A stretch of DNA of 64,000 nt from [Leptolyngbya] sp. JSC-1 (GTDB lineage Bacteria > Cyanobacteriota > Cyanobacteriia > Elainellales > Elainellaceae). This document shows, one piece after another, positions 56,025 through 64,000 of this stretch (position 1 is the stretch's first letter; every line of letters starts with the position of its first letter). The stretch spans positions 2,741,015 through 2,805,014 of the forward strand of contig KL662191.1 in assembly GCA_000733415.1 (NCBI GenBank). Direction: 5' to 3'. The notes under the pieces were generated by a model. That model was given only the letters and a program-made list of their open reading frames with translations. It was not told where the DNA came from and made no database searches. The translations under genes were made by a program, and so were the position numbers.

Positions 56025-56693
56025 ATTCCACTCCTGATAACTTTTTAAAAAGGCGCTGATTAATGCTGGAATGCCATTACTGATGCACACGTGGCAGGTC
56101 TGATGTTTTGATCTTCCGTAATCGCTCAGTTGTTGCAACCTATCGGAAGAAAGAGGTTCGGCCCTGAGCAAGATTGCGATTTGAGGCTTGGAAGCAGTAC
56201 TGCTGCTTCCAAGCCTCTGACCCACAATACTCGTCGCGAAGATATCCCTCGCTCTTCTTTGACGACTTTGTGTTACATAACCACTGCTGAAGCTGAGCCG
56301 TAACGTTGCAACTTCTCCGATTACCGAGAGTGAAACAAATCATTGCCGATGCCTCTCTCGATAGAGGTATCGCTCGATTGTGCCTCTGGGGTGGAACCAC
56401 CTGCCACTTGAGGAACGTTGACCAGAATCGACAAGTCATTGAATGAATGGATTATGGCGACAATAGCAGTCTGACTCAACCAACGGCAGGAAGCGGCACT
56501 GCCTAGGTCGTCCATTATGTCTCTACTCAGCAGTAATCTCAACAATTAAGGGCGAACAGTTCTGTCGATGGTTGCTGAACCTTTCAAAAGTTGGATTTAT
56601 GTTAGCTTCTGAGATCAAAACTCACAAAGTTTTTTACTATCAAATAAACTGTCCTTTCTAACTGTTTTTTCGCACTGAAATCTTTTTACAATC
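56025..56693. other. intergenic region with strong hairpin
   Basis: About 670 bp between divergent genes. It contains the 15-bp perfect inverted repeat at 56183-56217. A 99-codon minus frame (56140-56439) and a 74-codon frame (56321-56545) are not convincing. Confidence 0.5.
56183..56217. repeat. perfect 15-bp inverted repeat hairpin
   Basis: GAGGCTTGGAAGCAG and its exact reverse complement separated by TACTG. Very stable as RNA or as a cruciform; no T-run follows on either strand, so it is not a standard terminator. Confidence 0.8.
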
Positions 56694-57086
56694 ATGTCTT
56701 CCTTAAACCCTCAACAAGAAAAAATCCTTGCAGCGTTTGTGACCGCCTTGGCTCAGCAAGAAGAATCCTTGCCACCGGGATTACAGAACCAGCTTCAGGC
56801 CATTGGTCAGAACTTGGAAACTCGGATTGTCGAACTTCCTGTAATCGCAGCCAGCCTGCCTAGTTTAAATCAAGCCTACCAGGCCGCTCTATCAGATACT
56901 CAAAGCGAAGGCCAACAGGAAGCAACCCTCGTTTCCACCAATCAAGATCGCAGTGCTAAACTTCGCGACCGTGCGGTTCAGATTCTCACCGATCCAGATC
57001 CGGTGCAAGCAGCTCAACGCCATCAATCGCGAGGGATAGGGCAAATCGCGTCAAATCCACTGAAGCGCCTGTTTGGCAGAGGTTAG
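56694..57086 (+). CDS. small helical hypothetical protein
   Basis: A 130-residue helical protein, Gln- and Leu-rich, with a basic C-terminus (GIGQIASNPLKRLFGRG). No recognised family. Its composition is like that of the divergent coiled-coil gene at 55221. It begins MSSLNPQQEKILAAFVTAL. No clear Shine-Dalgarno. A possible partner of the coiled-coil protein, but that is speculation. Confidence 0.6.
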   Translation: MSSLNPQQEKILAAFVTALAQQEESLPPGLQNQLQAIGQNLETRIVELPVIAASLPSLNQAYQAALSDTQSEGQQEATLVSTNQDRSAKLRDRAVQILTDPDPVQAAQRHQSRGIGQIASNPLKRLFGRG

Positions 57087-57130
57087 CAAGGGTAAGGAAC
57101 TGAATTATCTCGTTTTAAACCTCTCAAATC

Positions 57131-57166
57131 AAAAACGACGACCCATCCTTTCCAGATTGATCGTCG
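57131..57166 (-). terminator. terminator downstream of rffA (minus strand)
   Basis: CGACGA/TCGTCG stem with a 19-base loop and TTTTT on the minus strand, 55 bp past the rffA stop. Long loop makes it moderate. Confidence 0.5.
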
Positions 57167-57220
57167 CGGTGTTAAGAGTCGTTACCTAAGGGTTTGGAAT
57201 CAGCTTAGCGACCTTGGCTT

Positions 57221-58465
57221 CTAGCTTTGTTGGTTAAAAAATGCCAGCACTTCTTCGCTGACGTATTTAGCTTCGGTTAAGGTCATACCTGCCCCTAATG
57301 GCAACCGAATCAAGCGATCGCTTAAGTTATCCGTGACAGACAGCTCTCCAGTTGTTCGACCGTACTTGAGTCCAGCGGGGGCACTGTGTAGCGGTACATA
57401 GTGGAAGGTCGATTGGATTCCTTTGCGCTTGAGATGGGCAATCAGGGCTGTGCGGACCTCCAAGTTTTCCACCAGCAGGTAGTAGATATGAGCATTGTGC
57501 TGACAGTCAGCCGGAATAATCGGACGACGGGCAATTCCCTGCTGTTCCAGCGTTTCTAACCGTTGGTGATAGTAATTCCAAATGGCCATTCTTTGTTGGA
57601 TGATCAAATCTACCTCTTCCAGCTGAGCCAGGAGAAAAGCAGCTAAGATATCGCTGGGCAGGAACGAAGAGCCGACATCCACCCAAGTGTACTTATCCAC
57701 CTCGCCACGGAAAAACTTGCTGCGGTTAGTTCCTTTCTCGCGGATAATTTCAGCCCGTTCAATTAACGCCGGATCGTTAATGGCCAGTGCGCCCCCTTCG
57801 CCGCAGACCACATTTTTTGTTTCATGGAAGCTAAAAGCAGCAAGGTGACCGAGGCTGCCGACTGGCTTGCCCTTGTAGAAAGACCGGATCCCTTGAGCTG
57901 CATCTTCGATGACAAGCAGATTGTGCCGTTCTGCGATCGCCTTCAAGGTATCCATTTCACAACTGACTCCAGCATAGTGCACCGGAGCAATCACCTTGGT
58001 TTTAGGCGTAATCGCAGCCTCTACCTTGGATTCATCCAGATTGAGCGTGTCTGGTCGCACATCCACAAAAACAGGCGTCGCTCCTCGTAGCACAAAGGCA
58101 TTGGCAGTGGAAACAAAGGTGTAGGAGGGCAGAATCACTTCATCTCCCGGCTGCACATCTGCCAGAATTGCCGCCATTTCCAGTGCTGCGGTGCAGGAAT
58201 GGGTCAACAGCGACATGCGACAGCCAAGCTGCTGCGTTAACCATGCCTGGCACTGTTTAGTGAACGTGCCGTCTCCAGACGTGCGTTTACTGACAATTGC
58301 TTGCCGAATATATTCCAGTTCCTTGCCTGTGATCAACGGGTTGTTGAACGGAACGCTGGACGGCAATGCACTTGGGGTAGACGCCGTATCTGGCATGATG
58401 AAGCTTTGAGCTTTGCTAGTACTGTCTAGGGACGAATCCGAAGGGAGATAAACCATTTTTGTCAA
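57221..58465 (-). CDS. rffA: dTDP-4-amino-4,6-dideoxygalactose transaminase
   Basis: A 414-residue DegT/DnrJ/EryC1/StrS PLP aminotransferase. Motifs PFNNPLITGKELEYIRQAI, LTHSCTAALEMAAIL, GDEVILPSYTFVSTANAFVLRG, VIEDAAQGI (Asp binding PLP), FSFHETKNVVCGEGGAL (PLP Lys) and REKGTNRSKFFRGEVDKYTWVDVGSS closely match RffA/WecE. It makes dTDP-Fuc4N from the 4-keto sugar for surface polysaccharide. An extended N-terminus of about 25 residues precedes the conserved region, so the true start may be the ATG at 58396 or the one at 58456. The glycosyltransferase at 59287 lies divergently. Confidence 0.92.
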   Translation of the reverse strand: MTKMVYLPSDSSLDSTSKAQSFIMPDTASTPSALPSSVPFNNPLITGKELEYIRQAIVSKRTSGDGTFTKQCQAWLTQQLGCRMSLLTHSCTAALEMAAILADVQPGDEVILPSYTFVSTANAFVLRGATPVFVDVRPDTLNLDESKVEAAITPKTKVIAPVHYAGVSCEMDTLKAIAERHNLLVIEDAAQGIRSFYKGKPVGSLGHLAAFSFHETKNVVCGEGGALAINDPALIERAEIIREKGTNRSKFFRGEVDKYTWVDVGSSFLPSDILAAFLLAQLEEVDLIIQQRMAIWNYYHQRLETLEQQGIARRPIIPADCQHNAHIYYLLVENLEVRTALIAHLKRKGIQSTFHYVPLHSAPAGLKYGRTTGELSVTDNLSDRLIRLPLGAGMTLTEAKYVSEEVLAFFNQQS

Positions 58466-59286
58466 TAGGTCAGGGTTATATAGTAGACGTAATTCAACAG
58501 CTCACTATTGGCCGTAGTCAGGAACGAAGAACGGGCGTTAGATAACACCACTGTCATTTCACTCATTTCGCAAACAATTTCAGCAGTCCGCGAATCATCT
58601 CAAACAATAGAGCAGCTCAAAGGGAACAAAATTCAGACGAGCATCCGGTGGAATATCAATGCCATCATTCATGCTGTGGGCAACTGCTGGTAGAAAACAC
58701 TCTGTAATTTACGCAGTGGCACGATAATTCCTGTTTTCTGAAGTTAAGTAATGCAACAGAGTAGGGGTAATAATCACTACACTACAATTCTGGGTTGAAT
58801 TTATCGCCACCCAGCTCGGCAACTTCGTTAAAAATCAATTGAATGATGAGATTTGTATGAAGCACAGCTACCCTAAATCTGACCTGAAGCCGAGGGTGGA
58901 TCCGCAATTGTGCCATCTGTTGTCTATCGCCGCTCTGCACCCGGTCGTTTTCTCGGTGGTATCTCTGCTTTGGTTAATCTATATTTAATCGTTTCACAAT
59001 ATGCCTCACGTAAAATTTCTGTTTAGGTAATAAAACTATCCGGAGCAGCTCTTTCGGATTGCGTAAGTTGATTAATTCCCAAGACGAACTGATAACTACA
59101 TCAAAAATTAATTAAACATGGTCTGCTCATGACATTTCTGCAAAGCATCCTATCAATGTTGCGTAAAGATAGCAGGATTGATTGAAACTCAATTCATGAT
59201 TTGGTTTATAGGCCGGTCACAACGAGACGGACTGGTATGGCCCTTCTGAACTGATTTCGCAGCCTTCTGAGTCGAGAGAGTGTAAT
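58466..59286. other. intergenic region, no gene seen
   Basis: About 820 bp between divergent genes. Open frames here are short and lack motifs. It should contain the promoters of rffA and the glycosyltransferase. Confidence 0.5.
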
Positions 59287-60288
59287 ATGCGTTTTATTTT
59301 CTTGGTGCCAGATTTAGATACTCGTGAGAACTGGTGGAAGCTACAAAGGATTGTTTGGGATTTACACCTTCGCTCTCTTGATCGCTTTCTGTGGCACAGA
59401 TTTATGAAGACTGACCAAGTATTTGGTGGCACCCTCAACATTATGCGCCACTGCCAGGTTGCCCGCAATTGTGGGGCTGATGCGTTTTTAGCTACCATGA
59501 GCGGCGAGGATTCCTACGGGGAGAAGGGTATTGCTGGTCTTCCGTTTATGCGCTGGCAAGATCGTCGTCATGATGATGTTTGCATTGTGCCCGATCTTTC
59601 AACTGGGTTAATTTCTGAGGTTCACGGACCAGTCATCGCCTATCTTCAGTCACCCATATTTGTCAAAAACAACTTTGATTTTCGTGACGAGCGCGTGTCG
59701 CTATGGACCGATTCTCCATTTATGCTAGAGATCTGTCAGCGCACTTATCCGGGCAAAGAGATTCGCATCGTCCCTAATATTATTGACAACAACAAGTTCC
59801 CCTTTATCCCCCAGTCGGAGCGAGAGCCTGGTTTGATCTTTGCCTTTCCTCGAAAAGGGCCAGACTATATTGACCAGACTGAGCAGATCTATCGAGACAT
59901 GGGAGGGCGTTACTGGAAGTTTGAGCGAATTCATGGGCTATCGATTCACGAGCTAGCAATGGCATTTCGTCGCCCCCAAGCATTTTTGGCCTCGGCAGAA
60001 GTGGAGGGATGTGCATTGCCGCCGCAAGAATCGATGGCAGCGGGTGTGGTGGTGGTAGGCAAGAATGCCAAAGGAGCCAACTTCTGCATGGAGCATCGGG
60101 AAACAGCAATGACTGCTAATACTCCAGAAGCAGCAGCCCGTTGTTTGTTTGAAATTGAGAATCCTGAACTGCGCGACTTGCTGACCCAAAATGCTTATCA
60201 GGCTATTAAGCGCTATTTCCCAACTGAAGAGCCTGCCGACTTTTGGCGAGAAACCACCCGCAATTATCAGGCGCTGCTCGGTCAATAG
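59287..60288 (+). CDS. glycosyltransferase, GT4-like
   Basis: A 333-residue predicted GT-B glycosyltransferase. An N-terminal Rossmann-like half (MRFIFLVPDLDTRENWWKL, GGTLNIMRHCQVARNCGADAFLA) and a C-terminal half with FAFPRKGPDYIDQTEQIY, LSIHELAMAFRRPQAFLASAEVEGCALPPQESMAAGVVVVG, the E(G)xxxxxxEAMAxG-like nucleotide-sugar loop of GT4 enzymes. Acceptor unknown; with rffA it suggests surface glycan synthesis. It ends eight bp from the convergent alaS. Confidence 0.83.
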   Translation: MRFIFLVPDLDTRENWWKLQRIVWDLHLRSLDRFLWHRFMKTDQVFGGTLNIMRHCQVARNCGADAFLATMSGEDSYGEKGIAGLPFMRWQDRRHDDVCIVPDLSTGLISEVHGPVIAYLQSPIFVKNNFDFRDERVSLWTDSPFMLEICQRTYPGKEIRIVPNIIDNNKFPFIPQSEREPGLIFAFPRKGPDYIDQTEQIYRDMGGRYWKFERIHGLSIHELAMAFRRPQAFLASAEVEGCALPPQESMAAGVVVVGKNAKGANFCMEHRETAMTANTPEAAARCLFEIENPELRDLLTQNAYQAIKRYFPTEEPADFWRETTRNYQALLGQ

Positions 60289-60295
60289 AGCCTAA

Positions 60296-62935
60296 TTAAT
60301 CCTCCTTCAAGCCTGATTCGATCTGCTGCCGCGCTACCTTCAGGGCTTCGGGTAGTTTGCTGGCATCGCGTCCTCCCGCCTGAGCTAAATTAGGCCGACC
60401 GCCGCCGCCGCCGCCACACAGTTTGGCAATGGCCCCGATAAACTTACCTGCTTGCAGTCCTTTATCGTTGACAGATTTACTGAAGGCGGCTACCAAACTT
60501 ACCTTCTCCGGTTCTGGAATCGAACCTAGCACCACAGCTCCTTCACCGAGTTTCTGAAGTAAGCGCTCTGCCGCCGTCTTAAGCGAGTCAGGATCAACGC
60601 CCTGCATTTCCGCCACTAAGACCTTGAAAGCACCAATGGTTTCCACCTGGGTCAAAAGCTGATCTGACTTGGCCAGAGCCAATTCGGCCTTCACAGATTC
60701 AAGCTGTTTTTGCGTGGTTTTCAGTTCGGTTTGCAGAGTCGTGATCCGCTCCGGCAGTTCCTCTGGTTTTGCCTTGAACCGCTCGCTGAGGTCTCGCACT
60801 ACCTGATCCCGCAGGTTCAGGTAATCGAGCACTGCTGGACCGGCAACTGCTTCAATACGGCGAATTCCAGCCGCCACACCGATCTCTGAAATGATTTTGA
60901 AGACGCCAATCTCGGCGGTGTTGCTGACATGGGTACCGCCACACAGCTCCATTGAAACGCCCGGAAAGTCGAGTACCCGCACTTCGTCTGCATATTTTTC
61001 ACCAAACATGGCAATAGCCCCTTTGGCCTTCGCTTCAGTTAAGGGCATGACGCTGATTTGCGCTTGGTGGGCTTCAGCGATCCAGGTGTTGACCTGCTCC
61101 TCGATTTGGTGTAGTTCCTCGGCCGTTAGTGGACGTGGGCAATTAAAGTCAAATCGCAATCGGTCAAAGGCAACAAGGGATCCAGCTTGTGAAATCGAAT
61201 CATCCACAATCTTTTTCAAGGCTGCTTGCAGCAGGTGGGTTGCCGTATGGTTGGCCTGTGCTCGGCGGCGGCAAGCTTGGTCAACTTGTGCTGTCACCAC
61301 ATCTCCCACATGCAGCGTTCCCCGCTCAATTCGTCCGTGGTGAACGAAAAAGCCTGATTCTTTCTGCACATCTTCAATCCGAATCAGCAGGTTATCGCCC
61401 GACAGGTAGCCCCGATCACCAATTTGCCCACCTGACTCAGCATAGAACGGCGTCTGATCCAGAATTACCTGTACCGTTTGTCCAGAGCTGGCAGATTCTA
61501 CCGGTTTGCCTTCGATCAGCAGGACGGTTACTTCGGCTTGGCTGGAAAATTGGCTGTAGCCCAAAAATTCGGTAGCGTTAATTTGCTCCGCCAGTTCATC
61601 CAGCGAACCCTGCACCGTCAGATCGATAGTCTCATGAGCTTCTTGCGAGCGTTTGAGCTGTTGTTCCATTTCAGCCTCAAACCCTTGAGCATCAACCGTT
61701 AAGCCCTGCTCCGCCGCAATCTCCTGGGTCAGTTCTAGGGGAAAGCCGTAGGTGTCGTAGAGGACAAAGGCATCATGGCCTGAAATCAGGTTTGTCTTCT
61801 CCTGTTGTGCCCGTTCGATCACTTTCTCCAATAGCTTAACGCCACGCTCCAGAGTTTTTTGGAAGCGGTATTCCTCCCGTTCTAGCTCCGCTTTAATCTG
61901 CTCGGCCCGTTGCCGTACATGGGGATAGACTGACTCAGCTAAGGCAATTGCCGTTTCTGCAACTTGAGCAATGAATTCCCCTTCGATGCCAACCAAGCGG
62001 CCATGACGCACGACTCGACGAATTAAGCGGCGCAAAATGTAGCCTCGTCCCACATTTGAGGCGTGAATTTCATCGGCAATCATGTGGACCACGGCTCGCA
62101 CATGGTCTCCGATCACTTTGAGCGAAACTTTGGTTTTTTCATTGGCCTCAGCATAGTTGATGCCAGCGAGCTGAGCGGCAGTTTTAATGATGGGAAAGAT
62201 CAGATCGGTTTCGTAGTTGTTGGGCACTTGCTGCAGGATTTGGGCCATGCGCTCTAGACCCATGCCCGTATCGATATTCTTAGCCTTTAGAGGTGTGAGT
62301 TTGCCTTCTGCATCCTGGTTGTATTGCATGAAGACAAGGTTGTAAAACTCGATAAAGCGAGAATCATCCTCTAGATCGATGTGGTCATCGCCTTGTTCTG
62401 GATGAAAGTCGTAGTAAATTTCTGAGCAGGGGCCGCAGGGGCCGGTTGGGCCAGACTCCCAGAAGTTGTCCTTGGCACCCATACGGATAATCCGCTGGGG
62501 CGGAATGCCAATTTGATCGCGCCAGATCGCGAAGGCTTCGTCATCTTCTTCAAACACGCTGACGACCAAGCGCGCAGGCGGCAATTGGTACACTTCGGTA
62601 GATAGTTCCCAGGCCCAAGCAATCGCTTTTTCTTTGAAATAATCACCAAAGCTGAAATTGCCCAGCATCTCAAAGAAAGTGTGGTGGCGAGCCGTGCGAC
62701 CCACATTCTCAATATCGTTGGTGCGGATGCATTTCTGTGAGGTCGTAGCTCGCGGAAACTCAGCCTGCCGCTGTCCCAGAAAAATAGGCTTAAACGGAAG
62801 CATCCCAGCAATCGTTAGTAGGACAGTGGGATCTTCTGGCACAAGGGAAGCGCTAGGCAGCACCTGATGGCCTCTAGCTGCATAGAAATCCAAAAACGTT
62901 TGTCGAATTTGCGAGCCGCTCAAGAAAGTGGACAT
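60296..62935 (-). CDS. alaS: alanyl-tRNA synthetase
   Basis: An 879-residue class II synthetase. Seen are QIRQTFLDFYAARGHQ, KCIRTNDIENVGRTARHHTFFEMLGNFSFGDYFKE, GLERMAQILQ, the editing domain HTATHLLQAAL and CGGTHVSNTAEIG (zinc ligands), and a Gly-rich C-terminal GGGGGGRPNLAQAGG. Length is standard. The ATG at 62935 is the conserved start; the frame start at 62953 adds six residues. Confidence 0.97.
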   Translation of the reverse strand: MSTFLSGSQIRQTFLDFYAARGHQVLPSASLVPEDPTVLLTIAGMLPFKPIFLGQRQAEFPRATTSQKCIRTNDIENVGRTARHHTFFEMLGNFSFGDYFKEKAIAWAWELSTEVYQLPPARLVVSVFEEDDEAFAIWRDQIGIPPQRIIRMGAKDNFWESGPTGPCGPCSEIYYDFHPEQGDDHIDLEDDSRFIEFYNLVFMQYNQDAEGKLTPLKAKNIDTGMGLERMAQILQQVPNNYETDLIFPIIKTAAQLAGINYAEANEKTKVSLKVIGDHVRAVVHMIADEIHASNVGRGYILRRLIRRVVRHGRLVGIEGEFIAQVAETAIALAESVYPHVRQRAEQIKAELEREEYRFQKTLERGVKLLEKVIERAQQEKTNLISGHDAFVLYDTYGFPLELTQEIAAEQGLTVDAQGFEAEMEQQLKRSQEAHETIDLTVQGSLDELAEQINATEFLGYSQFSSQAEVTVLLIEGKPVESASSGQTVQVILDQTPFYAESGGQIGDRGYLSGDNLLIRIEDVQKESGFFVHHGRIERGTLHVGDVVTAQVDQACRRRAQANHTATHLLQAALKKIVDDSISQAGSLVAFDRLRFDFNCPRPLTAEELHQIEEQVNTWIAEAHQAQISVMPLTEAKAKGAIAMFGEKYADEVRVLDFPGVSMELCGGTHVSNTAEIGVFKIISEIGVAAGIRRIEAVAGPAVLDYLNLRDQVVRDLSERFKAKPEELPERITTLQTELKTTQKQLESVKAELALAKSDQLLTQVETIGAFKVLVAEMQGVDPDSLKTAAERLLQKLGEGAVVLGSIPEPEKVSLVAAFSKSVNDKGLQAGKFIGAIAKLCGGGGGGRPNLAQAGGRDASKLPEALKVARQQIESGLKED

Positions 62936-63385
62936 GGGACGCCTACGGTTCAAAAGTCATCAGAGTATCTAATTAAGACGGGTTCCGATCCGTCGCTGTG
63001 GGCACGTTCGATGCAGAAAGTTATGATTTCTATTCTCAATCATGTTTGCCAGATTCGACAAAGTTTGATCGAGTTCTGGTCAGTTTCCGTCAGAACAGTC
63101 AACTAAATTGAGCTGTCGTGTCTGTGATCTCTAACCTAGGGTAGAGTTGGTCGAGGAACTAAACTAGGGAACACTACCAACAGTCAGCCGAGAAGACAGT
63201 CAGCCAAATGGCGCTGTGCCTAACGCTGAGAAACCCTCATGATACGTCCAGACATACCCAAGAGATCTCCTGCCATTTGTTCAAAGGCTGAGCAGGGTCA
63301 ATGCTAGATCCGGAGTATCCATGATATCTTACCTAGGCTCTCAGAATTTAACTTGGCTACCTAGAGCGTAGCTGGCTAAACGTTG
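62936..63385. other. intergenic region, no gene seen
   Basis: About 450 bp between divergent alaS and the GGDEF gene. No convincing frame, repeat or terminator. Confidence 0.5.
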
Positions 63386-64000
63386 ATGGATGCTTCAATT
63401 CTCCTAGTCGGCGACGAAAACTTCCGGTACTCGCTTTTTAACCTGGTGGGACAAACCCCAACTCTAACGATGGTCAGTGCAGCCGATCCCCTAGAGGCAA
63501 TGCCGGTGATTTTAGCTCAGCAGCCAGATCTGCTGTTGGTGCAGGCGACCCAGTCTGATGGGTTAGACCTCTGCCAGCAGGTGAAGGCTCAGAGCCGCCT
63601 TGCCTGGATCTATTGCATCTTGATCGCCACTGCGGCGGAGTCGATGGATCGAGCTAGAGAAATAGAGCTGGAAGCTATTGCTTTAGAAGTCGGGGCGGAT
63701 GCCTACTTACAGTTGCCCCTCCTGCTGTTTGAACGAAAAGTTTTTCCAAATGCTCCAGATTTGTTAGCAAAGACCGCTCCCACCGCCCAGCTTCAGCGGT
63801 TGTTGCAGGCAAAAATTCAGGCAGGTTTACGTCAGGTTCGAACCTATCGGGAGCTGATGCGCACCAATGATGTGCTGTCGGCGATTGCCCTGTCGGATCC
63901 ATTGACCTCGTTAAACAATCGGCGGGCCTTTGAATGGGAGTTGCCTCGTCAAATTCAGAATGCGCGCAGTCGTGGAATCCCGATTAGCTTGATTATGTTA
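63386..64000 (+). CDS. diguanylate cyclase with degenerate receiver domain (3' truncated)
   Basis: The frame is open from ATG 63386 to the window edge (205 codons). Residues 1-125 have a receiver-like fold (ILLVGDENFRYSL, PDLLLVQATQSDGLDLCQQVK, GADAYLQLPL), but the phospho-Asp position is Gln (LLLVQ) and the usual Lys of the YxKP motif is missing. A linker and the start of a GGDEF domain (LSDPLTSLNNRRAFEWELP) follow. It should make cyclic di-GMP if the missing part keeps the GGDEF motif; input control is probably not phosphorylation. Confidence 0.9.
   Translation, partial: MDASILLVGDENFRYSLFNLVGQTPTLTMVSAADPLEAMPVILAQQPDLLLVQATQSDGLDLCQQVKAQSRLAWIYCILIATAAESMDRAREIELEAIALEVGADAYLQLPLLLFERKVFPNAPDLLAKTAPTAQLQRLLQAKIQAGLRQVRTYRELMRTNDVLSAIALSDPLTSLNNRRAFEWELPRQIQNARSRGIPISLIML

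Noticed and set aside
58508..58693. 61-codon frame between rffA and the glycosyltransferase
   Set aside because: No homology that I recognise and no start signal.

Overview
The window comes from a cyanobacterial chromosome. Evidence: HIP1 octamers (GCGATCGC) at about 10857, 31526, 33777, 46982 and 57317; two FtsH proteases; a small thylakoid-type membrane protein (46533-46763); a PilT motor ATPase; pentapeptide-repeat, DUF2993, DUF4347 and RTX proteins; and several small proteins of cyanobacterial type. Genes lie on both strands in short operons. One edge gene is cut at each end (FtsH on the left, a GGDEF protein on the right).

Layout. 1-13.2 kb is mostly housekeeping: FtsH (partial), an M48 peptidase whose stop codon lies inside tRNA-Leu(CAA), a creatininase-family protein, a second FtsH, the tRNA hydroxylase TrhO, a Ca2+/Na+ antiporter, a Uma2 nuclease-like protein and ProS. 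13.2-20.2 kb looks like a zinc-limitation locus. A Fur-family regulator (probably Zur) is divergent from a frameshifted, zinc-independent-type hemB. A flavoprotein is divergent from a run of small genes: a SCO5389-like protein, a reduced COG0523 P-loop protein, a metallophosphoesterase with cysteines in its metal site, a methyltransferase and a degenerate second phosphoesterase. Both divergent promoters carry the same 15-bp Zur-like box in opposite orientation. 18.1-21.9 kb also holds relics of an IS630 transposase, an ABC transporter, a PchR-like AraC regulator and an EntS-like exporter.

22-25.8 kb is a nagE-nagB-nagA operon for N-acetylglucosamine uptake through a PTS, unusual for a cyanobacterium; the permease has a second, degenerate EIIB domain. 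25.9-36.9 kb carries envelope proteins (DUF2993, GerMN, CAP), an ArsR regulator, a Get3/ArsA ATPase, a GPH transporter, IlvD, a pentapeptide protein and PilT. 37-44.4 kb encodes two very large calcium-binding secreted proteins.

44.9-64 kb holds a histidine kinase, two small membrane or basic proteins, RsmE, a TrmB regulator divergent from IlvE with a perfect palindrome between them, a GT61 glycosyltransferase, Ffh, coiled-coil proteins, the sugar aminotransferase RffA, another glycosyltransferase, AlaS and the start of a diguanylate cyclase with a degenerate receiver. Two genes (hemB, ffh) show an apparent loss of one A in an A run, so base-level assembly quality should be kept in mind. No CRISPR array or prophage was seen.
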